Part shown: one piece after another, positions 1 through 9,109 of the stretch
Layout: each line of letters starts with the position of its first letter
Position numbering within the stretch: position 1 is the first letter of the stretch
Assembly: GCF_000327065.1 (NCBI RefSeq)
Contig: NC_019936.1
Span: forward strand, 2,058,501 to 2,122,500
DNA: 64,000 nt
Direction of reading: 5' to 3'
Origin: Stutzerimonas stutzeri RCH2
GTDB lineage: Bacteria > Pseudomonadota > Gammaproteobacteria > Pseudomonadales > Pseudomonadaceae
The notes under the pieces: model-generated
The model's database searches: none
The model's input: the letters and a program-made list of their open reading frames with translations, nothing else
What the model was told of the DNA's origin: nothing
Position numbers and translations under genes: made by a program

Positions 1-1
1 G

Positions 2-3000
2 GAGCGCAATCGACTGCGCCTGTTCCTGCGTTTCGATCCCTACCGGCGTTTCTGCTACTGCCTGGTATATGTGCCGCGTGACAGCTATTCCACCGAGACA
101 CGACTGAAAATCCAACAGGTTCTGCAGGAGCGGCTCGAGGCGAGTGACTGCGAGTTTTCGACCTACTTCTCCGAATCCGTGCTGACGCGGGTGCAGTTCA
201 TCCTGCGCCTGGACCCCAGTAGAGCGGTACAGGTTGATCCGGTACGTCTGGAACAGGAGGTGCTGCAGGCCTGTCGCACCTGGCAGGACGACTATCAGAG
301 TCTGGTGGTCGAGCGCTTCGGCGAAGCCAAGGGCACCCATCTGCTCAGCGAATTTCCCAAGGGTTTTCCGGCTGGCTACCGCGAACGTTTTTCGCCGCAA
401 TCGGCCACCGTCGACATGCAGCATGTCCTCGACCTGAGTGAAGAGCGCCCGCTGGTGATGAGCTTCTATCAGCCGATCACCGCGGAAGAAAATCGCCTGC
501 ACTGCAAGCTTTACCACCTGAACACGCCGCTGCCGCTGTCGGACATTCTGCCGATCATGGAGAACCTCGGGCTGCGCGTGCTCGGCGAGTTTCCCTTCCG
601 GCTGCGTAACCGCAGCGGCCGCGAATACTGGATCCACGATTTCGCCTTCACCTATGCAGAAGGGCTGGAAATCGATCTGCTGGAGATCAACGAGGCACTG
701 CAGGATGCCTTCATCCATATCTATGGCGGCGCCGCCGAGAATGATGCCTTCAACCGGCTGGTGCTGACCGCCGGCCTGGCTTGGCGGGAAGTCGCGCTGC
801 TGCGTGCCTATGCGCGCTACCTCAAGCAGATCCGCATGGGCTTCGACCTCGGCTACATCGCCAGCGCGTTGCTGAACCACACGGATATCGCCCGTGAATT
901 GGTGCGGCTGTTCAAAATGCGCTTTTACCTTGCGCGCAAGCTGGGTGACGAGGATCTTGCGGACAAGCAGCAGCGGCTGGAGCAGGCGATTCTCAGCGCG
1001 CTGGATGACGTCGCAGTGCTCAATGAGGACCGGATTCTGCGGCGCTACCTGGCCTTGATCCAGGCGACCCTACGGACCAACTTCTATCAGCCGGACGCCA
1101 ATGGCCGGCCCAAGCCGTATTTCAGCTTCAAGCTCGATCCGCGCGCCATCCCCGAGATGCCGCGGCCAGCGCCGATGTACGAGATCTTCGTCTATTCGCC
1201 GCGGGTCGAGGGCGTGCATCTGCGCGGTGGCAAGGTGGCCCGCGGCGGGCTGCGCTGGTCCGATCGCGAAGAGGACTACCGCACCGAAGTGCTTGGTCTG
1301 GTCAAGGCGCAGCAGGTGAAGAACGCAGTGATCGTTCCAGGCGGTGCCAAAGGCGGCTTCGTACCGCGGCGGCTGCCCACCACCGGCACCCGGGATGATA
1401 TTCAGGCCGAGGCGATTGCCTGCTATCGGATATTCATCAGTGGCCTGTTGGATATCACCGACAACCTGCGCGAAGGCCAGGTCGCTCCGCCGGCCAACGT
1501 GCTGCGCTATGACGGTGACGACCCTTACCTGGTAGTAGCTGCGGACAAAGGCACCGCGAGCTTCTCGGATATCGCCAATGGCATCGCTGCCGAGTACGAC
1601 TTCTGGCTCGGCGATGCCTTCGCCTCAGGCGGCTCGGCAGGTTATGACCACAAGAAGATGGGCATCACTGCGCGTGGCGCCTGGGTTTCCGTGCAGCGCC
1701 ATTTCCGCGAACGCGGGATCAATGTGCAGAGCGATGTCATCAGCGTGATCGGCATCGGCGACATGGCCGGTGACGTCTTCGGCAACGGCCTGCTGATGTC
1801 GGAGACCCTGCAGCTGGTGGCCGCGTTCAACCACCTGCACATCTTCATCGACCCCAATCCGGACCCTGCGCGCAGCTTCCTTGAGCGCAAGCGCCTGTTC
1901 GATCTGCCGCGCTCGTCCTGGACCGATTACGACGCCTCGCTGATCTCGGAGGGCGGTGGTATCTTCCCGCGCTCGGCAAAACGGGTGCAGATCTCGCCGC
2001 AAATGAAAGAGCGTTTTGCCATCGAGGCAGACCAGCTGACGCCAGCCGAGCTGATCAACGCGCTACTCAAGGCGCCAGTGGATCTGCTTTGGAACGGCGG
2101 TATCGGGACCTATGTGAAGAGCAGCAGCGAAAGCCATGCTGAGGTGGGTGACAAGGCCAATGATGCTGTACGGGTCAACGGCGCCGAACTGCGGGCAAAG
2201 GTCGTGGGCGAGGGCGGCAACCTCGGCATGACGCAGCTGGGGCGCGTCGAGTATGCGTTGCACGGCGGTTCGAGCAATACCGACTTCATCGACAACGCCG
2301 GCGGCGTCGATTGCTCGGATCATGAAGTGAACATCAAGATCCTGCTCAACGAGGTAGTCAGCGCGGGTGACATGACCGCCAAGCAGCGTAACCAGCTGCT
2401 GTTCGAGATGACCGATGCAGTGGCCGAGCTGGTGCTGCAAAACAACTACAAGCAGACCCAGGCGCTTTCACAGGCGCAACACCGCTCACGCGAGCGGGCC
2501 GCCGAATATGTTCGGTTGATCAACGCGCTGGAGGCGGCGGGGCAGCTCGATCGTGCACTCGAGTTTCTGCCCTCCGACGAGGCGCTCGCCGAGCGTGCCA
2601 GCATCGGCAAAGGGCTGACCCGTCCCGAGCTATCCGTACTGATCTCCTATAGCAAGATCGAGCTCAAGAAAGCGCTGCTCGATTCCCGTGTGCCGGACGA
2701 TGATTACCTCGCTCGCGAGATGGACAGTGCCTTCCCGCAACAGCTCGCCGAGCATTTCCGCGCCGCGATGCTGCAGCACCGCCTCAAACGCGAGATCGTC
2801 GCCACGCAGATCGCCAACGATCTGGTCAACAACATGGGCATCACCTTTGTTCAGCGGCTGAACGAGGCGACCGGTATGAGCGCCGCGAACGTTGCCGGCG
2901 CCTACGTGATCGTGCGCGATATCTTCCATCTGCCGCACTGGTTCCGGCAGATCGAGGCGCTTGATCACAAGGTGCCTGCCGAGTTGCAACTGAGCCTGAT

Positions 3001-3649
3001 GGACGAGTTGATGCGCCTGGGGCGGCGCGCCACACGTTGGTTCCTGCGCAACCGTCGCAGCGAGCTGGATGCGGCTCGGGATGTCGCGCACTTCGGTCCG
3101 CGTGTCGCCGCCCTTGGGTTGAAACTCGACGAGCTGTTGCAGGGCTCGACCCGTGACCATTGGCAGGAACGCTATCGGCGTTACACCGAAGCCGGCGTGC
3201 CCGAGCTGCTCGCACGCATGGTGGCCGGGACGAACCATCTGTACACGCTGCTGCCCATCCTCGAGGCGGCTGATGAGACCGGTCAGGTTCCTGCGCAGGT
3301 TGCCGCGGCGTACTTTGCCGTCGGCGGGGCACTGGAGCTACCGTGGTATCTGCATCAGTTGACCAATATGCCGGTAGGCAACAACTGGCAGGCGCTGGCC
3401 CGGGAAGGCTTCCGTGATGATTTGGACTCGCAGCAGCGCAGCATCACGGTTTCGGTGTTGCAGATGGAGAACGGCGCGGAGTCGATCAGCGAGCGAGTCG
3501 ATGCCTGGCTCGCGCAACGGCCGGTACCACTGGCACGCTGGCGTTCGATGTTGGCGGAGCTGCGTAATGCGAGCGGCAATGACTATGCCATATACGCCGT
3601 CGCCAGCCGAGAGTTGCAAGGCTTGGCGCAATCGGCAAGGCACGGCTGA
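2..3649 (+). CDS. gdhB: NAD-specific glutamate dehydrogenase, large (180-kDa class), 5' end missing
   Basis: Catabolic oxidative deamination of glutamate to 2-oxoglutarate with NAD+, in the cytoplasm. The frame is open from base 2 to the stop at 3649, about 1215 codons; the class is roughly 1600 residues, so the N-terminal quarter lies left of the window. The glutamate-binding and catalytic segment with GGAKGGF is at about 1340-1360, a dinucleotide-binding stretch with VIGIGDMAGDVFGNG follows near 1750, and GEGGNLGMTQ is near 2215. The long C-terminal extension is typical of this class. A strong terminator follows at once, and the next gene is on the other strand. Family assignment is secure; only the start is unseen. 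Confidence 0.95.
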   Translation, partial: ERNRLRLFLRFDPYRRFCYCLVYVPRDSYSTETRLKIQQVLQERLEASDCEFSTYFSESVLTRVQFILRLDPSRAVQVDPVRLEQEVLQACRTWQDDYQSLVVERFGEAKGTHLLSEFPKGFPAGYRERFSPQSATVDMQHVLDLSEERPLVMSFYQPITAEENRLHCKLYHLNTPLPLSDILPIMENLGLRVLGEFPFRLRNRSGREYWIHDFAFTYAEGLEIDLLEINEALQDAFIHIYGGAAENDAFNRLVLTAGLAWREVALLRAYARYLKQIRMGFDLGYIASALLNHTDIARELVRLFKMRFYLARKLGDEDLADKQQRLEQAILSALDDVAVLNEDRILRRYLALIQATLRTNFYQPDANGRPKPYFSFKLDPRAIPEMPRPAPMYEIFVYSPRVEGVHLRGGKVARGGLRWSDREEDYRTEVLGLVKAQQVKNAVIVPGGAKGGFVPRRLPTTGTRDDIQAEAIACYRIFISGLLDITDNLREGQVAPPANVLRYDGDDPYLVVAADKGTASFSDIANGIAAEYDFWLGDAFASGGSAGYDHKKMGITARGAWVSVQRHFRERGINVQSDVISVIGIGDMAGDVFGNGLLMSETLQLVAAFNHLHIFIDPNPDPARSFLERKRLFDLPRSSWTDYDASLISEGGGIFPRSAKRVQISPQMKERFAIEADQLTPAELINALLKAPVDLLWNGGIGTYVKSSSESHAEVGDKANDAVRVNGAELRAKVVGEGGNLGMTQLGRVEYALHGGSSNTDFIDNAGGVDCSDHEVNIKILLNEVVSAGDMTAKQRNQLLFEMTDAVAELVLQNNYKQTQALSQAQHRSRERAAEYVRLINALEAAGQLDRALEFLPSDEALAERASIGKGLTRPELSVLISYSKIELKKALLDSRVPDDDYLAREMDSAFPQQLAEHFRAAMLQHRLKREIVATQIANDLVNNMGITFVQRLNEATGMSAANVAGAYVIVRDIFHLPHWFRQIEALDHKVPAELQLSLMDELMRLGRRATRWFLRNRRSELDAARDVAHFGPRVAALGLKLDELLQGSTRDHWQERYRRYTEAGVPELLARMVAGTNHLYTLLPILEAADETGQVPAQVAAAYFAVGGALELPWYLHQLTNMPVGNNWQALAREGFRDDLDSQQRSITVSVLQMENGAESISERVDAWLAQRPVPLARWRSMLAELRNASGNDYAIYAVASRELQGLAQSARHG

Positions 3650-3701
3650 GGCTGCGCTGGCCGTCTGGGAATTCCTGGCCGGCTAGCCCATGACCCGAAG
3701 C

Positions 3702-3745
3702 AAAACAGCGCACCGCCCTTAGGGCCGTGCGCTGTTTTCATTTTT
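3702..3745 (+). terminator. Rho-independent terminator of gdhB
   Basis: A perfect 12-bp stem (AAAACAGCGCAC with GTGCGCTGTTTT) is followed by a T-rich tail ending near 3745. It begins 53 bases after the gdhB stop. The A-rich left arm means it could also stop leftward transcription, but the only minus-strand gene nearby starts its 3' end at 3788. Confidence 0.85.
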
Positions 3746-3787
3746 ATGGTTCGAGTTTTACGAGCGGAGATTGCGGTCGGTGATGCT

Positions 3788-4702
3788 TCAGTCTTGCGCG
3801 GGCAGACCCACCTTGAAGCGCGTGATCTGCGGCAGGTCTCGCAGGTAGCGAATGAGGTCCGGTGCGCCGGCTGCTTTCAGCCCCTCACCAATCGCATTGG
3901 CGGTCGGGTCGCGCTTTTCGAGCAACAGGAGTTCCGAATTGCTGCTATCACGTAGCAGCGTCAAGCGGGCGTAGGGCACCTGGCTGTCGAGGAGCAAGGC
4001 CATGAACTCACGGTCGCTCCAGGCCTGGGCTGGCATAGTCACGGCGTGATAATCGGCGTCCAGCGCATGAACGCCGGAGCGATCAAGGCGGTAATCGGTT
4101 ACGTCCGCGGTCAGCATCACTTCCAGCCCGCGCAAGCGGGCATAGGCCACGGCGCAGGCGAATGCTTCGAGGTGGTGTTCACCAGCCCAGTACAGCCGCT
4201 CGCCGAGCCAGCTAGCCTGGCGCACTTCTATCGGGGCTCCTTCGTCGAACCCGGGCAGGGCGCTACCGAGCGCGCGAAGAAAATCCTTGTAGCTGATGAT
4301 CCGCACCTGCCTGCAGGCGGCGGTGGCGGCGAAGGCCTCGAAGGTCGGGTAGCTCGGGTCGCCTTTGCGTTGCCCCCCGAAGCCGTCGATCTGTCGCAGG
4401 TCGAGCCGAGACCGGGCGCACTCCTTGCTGATCAGCCGAGTAAGCGCAGCGTGGGCGCGCGCCTTGTCCTCCTGGACCGGGCCGGAAAGTGCGCCCCGCG
4501 GAAGCTCAAGCAGACGCTGCAGGCAGGGGCCGTCATGCCAGAAGATGCTGGGCTCGGGTTCGGGTAAACGGGAGAAGGGCAGCTGCAAGCTGCTGGCGCG
4601 CGCCTGAATGGGCAGCGAAGCCTTCGAGCGCAGTCCGAGGCGTTGCGCGAGTCTGGCGATTTGAGATGTCAGTAAAGGCATGGGCTCGGGCAGGCTCATC
4701 AT
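3788..4702 (-). CDS. Conserved Pseudomonas hypothetical protein (DUF6685-like), 304 aa
   Basis: I do not know a function for this protein. It is a soluble-looking sequence of 304 residues without a signal peptide or membrane segment. A central part reads as mixed alpha/beta with the aromatic stretch WLGERLYWAGEHH. I recall similar proteins in pseudomonads under the name DUF6685, but that is memory, not a search. Three in-frame ATGs lie close together at the start (4702, 4699 and 4681) and none has a strong ribosome-binding site, so the start is uncertain by up to seven residues. It stands alone between gdhB and the small DUF2835 gene, and is divergent from the latter. Confidence 0.7.
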   Translation of the reverse strand: MMSLPEPMPLLTSQIARLAQRLGLRSKASLPIQARASSLQLPFSRLPEPEPSIFWHDGPCLQRLLELPRGALSGPVQEDKARAHAALTRLISKECARSRLDLRQIDGFGGQRKGDPSYPTFEAFAATAACRQVRIISYKDFLRALGSALPGFDEGAPIEVRQASWLGERLYWAGEHHLEAFACAVAYARLRGLEVMLTADVTDYRLDRSGVHALDADYHAVTMPAQAWSDREFMALLLDSQVPYARLTLLRDSSNSELLLLEKRDPTANAIGEGLKAAGAPDLIRYLRDLPQITRFKVGLPAQD

Positions 4703-4860
4703 GATGCTTGAGCTCTCAGGGCTACGGCCGAAGTGTGGCAGACCTGTGACGATTGCGCACGGGCTTTGCGCCGTTGATGCCTGCAGTCAGGCAACCAGGC
4801 CTGGCCAGTTTTCGGCTGCTGATGTGGCAATATCGCGGAATAGATCATTGAGGAGCCTCC

Positions 4861-5082
4861 ATGCCATATCTGGTGCTGGATATCGCGCTATCCGCCGAAC
4901 GAATGAAAGCGGTATATCAGGGCCATGCGAATCGAGTCCTGATCCGAAGCCGTGACGGCACGCGCGTCAGCCTGCCTGCGCATCATCTGCGCCCGTTTCT
5001 GACCCACGAAGGTGTGTATGGTTCCTTTGAGCTGGAATTCGCTGAACAGGGTCATCTGCTGTGCTTGCGGCGCTTGAAGTAA
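4861..5082 (+). CDS. DUF2835 family small protein, 73 aa
   Basis: A short cytoplasmic protein beginning with LVLDIALSAERM, the signature I associate with the DUF2835 family of gammaproteobacteria; the function is unknown. The small beta-rich pattern (YQGHANRVLIRSRDG, then basic residues) would suit a nucleic-acid or ligand-binding fold, but that is a guess. The start ATG at 4861 follows GAGGAGCC at a good distance. It precedes pyrD by 111 bases and could share its upstream promoter region, although pyrD seems to have its own. Confidence 0.75.
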   Translation: MPYLVLDIALSAERMKAVYQGHANRVLIRSRDGTRVSLPAHHLRPFLTHEGVYGSFELEFAEQGHLLCLRRLK

Positions 5083-5193
5083 AACCGCTGGCACAGCTGC
5101 TCAAGTGCTGTTCTTTCGTAGCTGGCGCCAGCGCTGAGCGCGCCTCGGGCTGCTATACTCCGCGTCCACATTTACCGAGACTTTAGGCTGCGT

Positions 5194-6225
5194 ATGTATA
5201 ACCTGGCCCGCCAGCTGTTGTTCAAGTTATCTCCGGAAACTTCCCATGAACTTTCCCTCGAGCTGATTGGCGCCGGTGGCCGTCTCGGGCTCAATGCGAT
5301 GTTGAGCAAATCTCCCGCCAGTCTGCCAGTGCGGGTAATGGGGCTGGACTTTCCAAACCCTGTAGGTTTGGCAGCCGGGCTCGACAAGAATGGCGAGGCC
5401 ATTCGCGGAATGTCGCAGTTGGGCTTCGGTTTCATCGAGGTGGGAACCGTGACGCCGCGCCCGCAACCGGGCAACCCGAAACCCAGGATCTTCCGCCTGC
5501 CCGAGGCAGAGGCGATCATCAATCGCATGGGTTTCAATAACCATGGTGTAGATGCGTTGCTGGCACGCGTTGAAGCCGCCAGGTTCAAGGGCGTACTCGG
5601 TATCAACATCGGCAAGAATTTCGATACCCCCGTCGAACGGGCCGACGAGGACTATCTGCTTTGTCTGGATAAGGTCTATCACCACGCCAGCTATGTCACC
5701 GTGAATGTCAGTTCGCCGAATACGCCGGGCTTGCGCAGCCTGCAGTTCGGCGATTCGCTCAAGAAGCTGCTCGACGCGCTGCGCTTGCGCCGCGAGGATC
5801 TGGAAATCATGCATGGCAAGCGTGTGCCGCTGGCCATCAAGATCGCTCCGGACATGACCGATGAGGAAACTGCATTGGTAGGCGAAGCGGTTTTTCAGGC
5901 GGGAATGGATGCGATCATCGCGACCAACACCACCCTCGGTCGTGAAGGGGTTGCCGGCCTGGCTTATGCCGATGAAGCCGGCGGCTTGTCGGGTGCACCC
6001 GTACGGGAAAAAAGCACTCACACGGTCAGGGTGCTGGCGCAGACTCTTGGTGGGCGACTGCCGATCATCGCCGTTGGCGGGATTACCGAGGGTCGCCATG
6101 CGGCGGAGAAAATCGAGGCGGGTGCCAGTCTGGTCCAGCTGTATTCGGGCTTTATCTACAAGGGACCGGCATTGATCCGCGAGGCGGTGGATGCCATCGC
6201 GGCGTTGCGCTCACAAGCGCGCTGA
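5194..6225 (+). CDS. pyrD: Dihydroorotate dehydrogenase (quinone), class 2
   Basis: Fourth step of de novo pyrimidine synthesis: it oxidises dihydroorotate to orotate and passes electrons through FMN to the membrane quinone pool. The 343-residue length fits class 2 enzymes. The N-terminal helices ([20 protein letters not shown]) are the membrane-associating part. [12 protein letters not shown] holds the catalytic serine of class 2, and [15 protein letters not shown] and [19 protein letters not shown] are FMN-barrel signatures. The ATG at 5194 is preceded by a modest AGG. A hairpin after the stop separates it from the convergent rmf gene. Confidence 0.97.
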   Translation: MYNLARQLLFKLSPETSHELSLELIGAGGRLGLNAMLSKSPASLPVRVMGLDFPNPVGLAAGLDKNGEAIRGMSQLGFGFIEVGTVTPRPQPGNPKPRIFRLPEAEAIINRMGFNNHGVDALLARVEAARFKGVLGINIGKNFDTPVERADEDYLLCLDKVYHHASYVTVNVSSPNTPGLRSLQFGDSLKKLLDALRLRREDLEIMHGKRVPLAIKIAPDMTDEETALVGEAVFQAGMDAIIATNTTLGREGVAGLAYADEAGGLSGAPVREKSTHTVRVLAQTLGGRLPIIAVGGITEGRHAAEKIEAGASLVQLYSGFIYKGPALIREAVDAIAALRSQAR

Positions 6226-6237
6226 TGATTGTCGGAA

Positions 6238-6257
6238 GGGGCTCCTGTTGGAGCCCC
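6238..6257. terminator. Hairpin between convergent pyrD and rmf
   Basis: GGGGCTCC, a four-base loop, then GGAGCCCC: a perfect 8-bp GC-rich stem 12 bases after the pyrD stop. It has no good T-tract on either side, so it may be a weak or Rho-assisted terminator or only an mRNA end-stabilising hairpin. Confidence 0.5.
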
Positions 6258-6317
6258 TGGGCTGCTAGCCCGCCGCCCGGATAGGGCGTGCCGTACCAAG
6301 TCGGATGGATCGGTGAA

Positions 6318-6533
6318 TCAGCCGACCGCGTGAAGTTCGTTGAGTCTATGCAGACCGGCCGTGCCGGTCAGACCATCCCAGTTGTCGCCGCGACCCTCCC
6401 GCCAGCCGTTTATCCAGGCTTGGCGAACATTGGGATGCGAAAAAGGACAGAGGTCGCGAGATTTGCCATGTATGCCATGTTGATAACCGCGCAGAAATGC
6501 TCGTTCCATCGGATCACGCTTGAGTCTTCTCAT
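6318..6533 (-). CDS. rmf: Ribosome modulation factor
   Basis: A small basic protein that pairs 70S ribosomes into inactive 100S dimers in stationary phase or slow growth. The 71 residues contain the family core RDPMERAFLRGYQHG, then HPNVRQAWINGWREGR, both nearly diagnostic. It converges on pyrD, the same neighbourhood as in other pseudomonads. The upstream region on the minus strand carries two hairpins that may be the Pseudomonas rmf leader RNA (separate entry). The ATG at 6533 has GAGGG about ten bases upstream. Confidence 0.95.
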   Translation of the reverse strand: MRRLKRDPMERAFLRGYQHGIHGKSRDLCPFSHPNVRQAWINGWREGRGDNWDGLTGTAGLHRLNELHAVG

Positions 6534-6615
6534 TGGGTATTGCCCTCAGTGGTTGACTGGTGTTCCTGTGGCCTCATGGCGAGACCTGGCAGATAGACTG
6601 CCTATGAAGCGCGCT
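6534..6615 (-). promoter_or_regulatory. Structured rmf leader, candidate rmf RNA motif
   Basis: Read on the minus strand, the bases before rmf form two short hairpins: GGCAG with CTGCC around a five-base loop, then GGTCTC with GAGGCC around GCCAT. A conserved rmf RNA motif in presumed 5' leaders of Pseudomonas rmf genes is known, and the position fits. I matched position and the presence of hairpins, not the consensus. From here to the next gene at 6890 I see no further coding sequence. Confidence 0.4.
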
Positions 6616-6889
6616 GCCGGCGTGGCGCACTTCGCCGACACCATTGCGATGCCGGCCTGAGTTGAGTTCTAACCCAATGCTGAAGGCGCTGGAATGATCG
6701 TTTTGTCATAAGTAGGTAACGAATCTATGGTTCTGCCCATAAGCCAGAATTACGCGGTAATCGGAGCGTGGAATTGAGCTCCTTCGCGGCGCTCTTGGCA
6801 TCATTTTCGTTACAGATTTTTCTTTTCTCTGCTGGGCCTGTTCCGACGAAAGGGTCGAAACGGTCTGAAGCACCTTTTGTGGAAACACC

Positions 6890-9070
6890 ATGACCGACCG
6901 CCATGAACTGATCCTGACCTGCCCCAAAGGGCTCGAAGGTCTGCTGCTCGAGGAAGCCACCGCACTCGGACTGGAAGAAGCCCGCGAGCAGACATCTGCT
7001 ATTCGTGGATTCGGTGCGCTGGAGATCGCTTATCGGCTCTGCCTGTGGTCGCGACTGGCCAACCGCGTGTTGTTGGTGATCAGCCGTTTTCCTACGGTTG
7101 ATGCCGAGACGCTCTACCAGGGTGTTCACGCCGTCGACTGGGCGGACCATCTGCAGCCTGCCGGCAGCCTGGCGGTGGAGTTCAGTGGTCGCGGATCCGG
7201 CATCGACAACACCCATTTCGGCGCGCTCAAGGTCAAGGATGCCATCGTTGATCGCCTGCGCACCGCATCGGGCGAACGGCCTAGCATCGACAAGCTTGAC
7301 CCTGACTTGCGCGTGCATCTACGCCTCGACAAGGGGCAGGCGGTCCTTTCCCTGGACCTCTCCGGGCACAGCCTGCATCAGCGCGGCTATCGCCTGCAGC
7401 AGGGCGCCGCGCCGTTGAAGGAAAACCTTGCTGCCGCGATTCTGATCCGCGCGGGCTGGCCGCGTATCGCTGCTGCTGGCGGTGCGTTGACTGACCCCAT
7501 GTGCGGCGTCGGTACCTTCCTCGTAGAAGGAGCAATGATGGCGGCGGACATCGCACCGAATCTCAAGCGCGAACGCTGGGGATTCAGCGCCTGGCTCGGT
7601 CACGTACCAGCGATCTGGACCCGCCTGCACGCTGAAGCAGTGGCGCGCGCGGAGACCGGATTGGCCAAGCCCCCGCTGTGGATCCGCGGCTATGAGGCCG
7701 ACCCGCGATTGATCCAGCCAGGGCGCAACAACATCGAGCGTGCCGGTCTGGCCAGCTGGATCAAGGTTTATCAGGGCGATGTCGGCGATTTCGAACCGCG
7801 CCCGGACCAGAATCAGAAGGGCCTGGTCATTTGCAACCCACCATACGGCGAACGCCTGGGTGACGAGGCGAGCCTGCTTTATCTCTACCAGAATCTTGGC
7901 GAGCGTTTGCGCCAGGCGTGCCTTGGCTGGGAAGCTGCTGTATTCACCGCTGCGCCGGACCTCGGCAAGCGCATGGGCATTCGCAGCCACAAACAGTACG
8001 CATTCTGGAACGGCGCACTGCCGTGCAAGCTGCTGCTCATAAAGGTCGAACTGGACCAGTTCGTTACCGGTCAGCGCGGCGCCGCAAGCGAGGAAAGTAC
8101 GCAGCAACAGGCACCGGTCGAGCAGGCGCGCCTCAGCGAAGGCGGGCAGATGTTTGCCAATCGCTTGCAGAAGAACCTGCGTCAGCTTGGCAAATGGGCG
8201 CGTCGGGAGGGCATCGAGTGTTATCGGCTGTATGACGCCGATATGCCGGAGTACGCGCTGGCAATCGACCTCTACCGTGACTGGGTGCATGTGCAGGAGT
8301 ATGCGCCACCCCGTTCAATCGACCCGGATAAGGCCCAGGCTCGGCTACTCGATGCGTTGGCGGCCATTCCACAGGCCTTGGGGATTGCGCGGGAAAAGGT
8401 GGTGGTCAAGCGCCGGGAACGGCAGTCCGGCACGCGCCAGTACGAGCGTCAGGCCACTCAGGGCGAGTTTCTTGAGGTAGCCGAAGGCGGCGTCAAGCTA
8501 CTGGTCAATCTCACCGACTATCTCGATACCGGGTTGTTTCTCGACCATCGCCCGCTGCGCCTGCGTATTCAGCGCGAGGCGGCCGGAAAACGCTTTCTCA
8601 ACCTGTTCTGCTATACCGCTACCGCAACGGTGCACGCCGCGAAGGGTGGGGCGCGGAGCACCACCAGCGTCGATCTGTCGAAAACCTATCTTGACTGGGC
8701 GCGACGTAACCTTGCGCTGAATGGGCTTTCGGATCGGCAGCGACTGGAGCAGGGGGATGTAATGGCATGGCTGGAGGAGGATCGTGGCGAATACGATCTG
8801 ATCTTCATCGACCCGCCGACCTTCTCCAATTCAAAACGGATGGAAGGGGTGTTCGACGTTCAGCGCGATCATCTTGCGTTGCTCGATCTGGCCATGGCGC
8901 GGCTGGCGGCGGGCGGTACCCTGTACTTCTCCAACAACTTCCGCAAGTTCGTGCTCGACGCAGGTCTGAGTGATCGTTATGCGGTGGAGGAAATCACCGC
9001 CTCGACGCTGGATGAAGACTTCCGTCGCAATCCGCGAATCCACCGCGCCTGGAAGCTGCAGGCACGGTGA
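6890..9070 (+). CDS. rlmL: Bifunctional 23S rRNA (guanine2445-N2)/(guanine2069-N7)-methyltransferase
   Basis: A fused enzyme (RlmL plus RlmK) that makes two modified guanines in helix 74 of 23S rRNA near the peptidyl transferase centre, using S-adenosylmethionine. The 726 residues fit the family. An N-terminal ferredoxin-like/THUMP region is followed by the first methylase domain with NPPYGERLG (nt about 7837-7863). The C-terminal Rossmann methylase has LNLFCYTATATVHAAKGG and DPPTFSNSKRM (nt about 8810-8842). The start at 6890 has only a weak GTGGA upstream, but MTDRHELILTCPKGLE matches the usual N-terminus. It is monocistronic and convergent with dacB. Confidence 0.96.
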   Translation: MTDRHELILTCPKGLEGLLLEEATALGLEEAREQTSAIRGFGALEIAYRLCLWSRLANRVLLVISRFPTVDAETLYQGVHAVDWADHLQPAGSLAVEFSGRGSGIDNTHFGALKVKDAIVDRLRTASGERPSIDKLDPDLRVHLRLDKGQAVLSLDLSGHSLHQRGYRLQQGAAPLKENLAAAILIRAGWPRIAAAGGALTDPMCGVGTFLVEGAMMAADIAPNLKRERWGFSAWLGHVPAIWTRLHAEAVARAETGLAKPPLWIRGYEADPRLIQPGRNNIERAGLASWIKVYQGDVGDFEPRPDQNQKGLVICNPPYGERLGDEASLLYLYQNLGERLRQACLGWEAAVFTAAPDLGKRMGIRSHKQYAFWNGALPCKLLLIKVELDQFVTGQRGAASEESTQQQAPVEQARLSEGGQMFANRLQKNLRQLGKWARREGIECYRLYDADMPEYALAIDLYRDWVHVQEYAPPRSIDPDKAQARLLDALAAIPQALGIAREKVVVKRRERQSGTRQYERQATQGEFLEVAEGGVKLLVNLTDYLDTGLFLDHRPLRLRIQREAAGKRFLNLFCYTATATVHAAKGGARSTTSVDLSKTYLDWARRNLALNGLSDRQRLEQGDVMAWLEEDRGEYDLIFIDPPTFSNSKRMEGVFDVQRDHLALLDLAMARLAAGGTLYFSNNFRKFVLDAGLSDRYAVEEITASTLDEDFRRNPRIHRAWKLQAR

Positions 9071-9109
9071 TCGCGTAAAGGGCAGGCCGCTGGGCCTGCC
9101 TTACGGTAC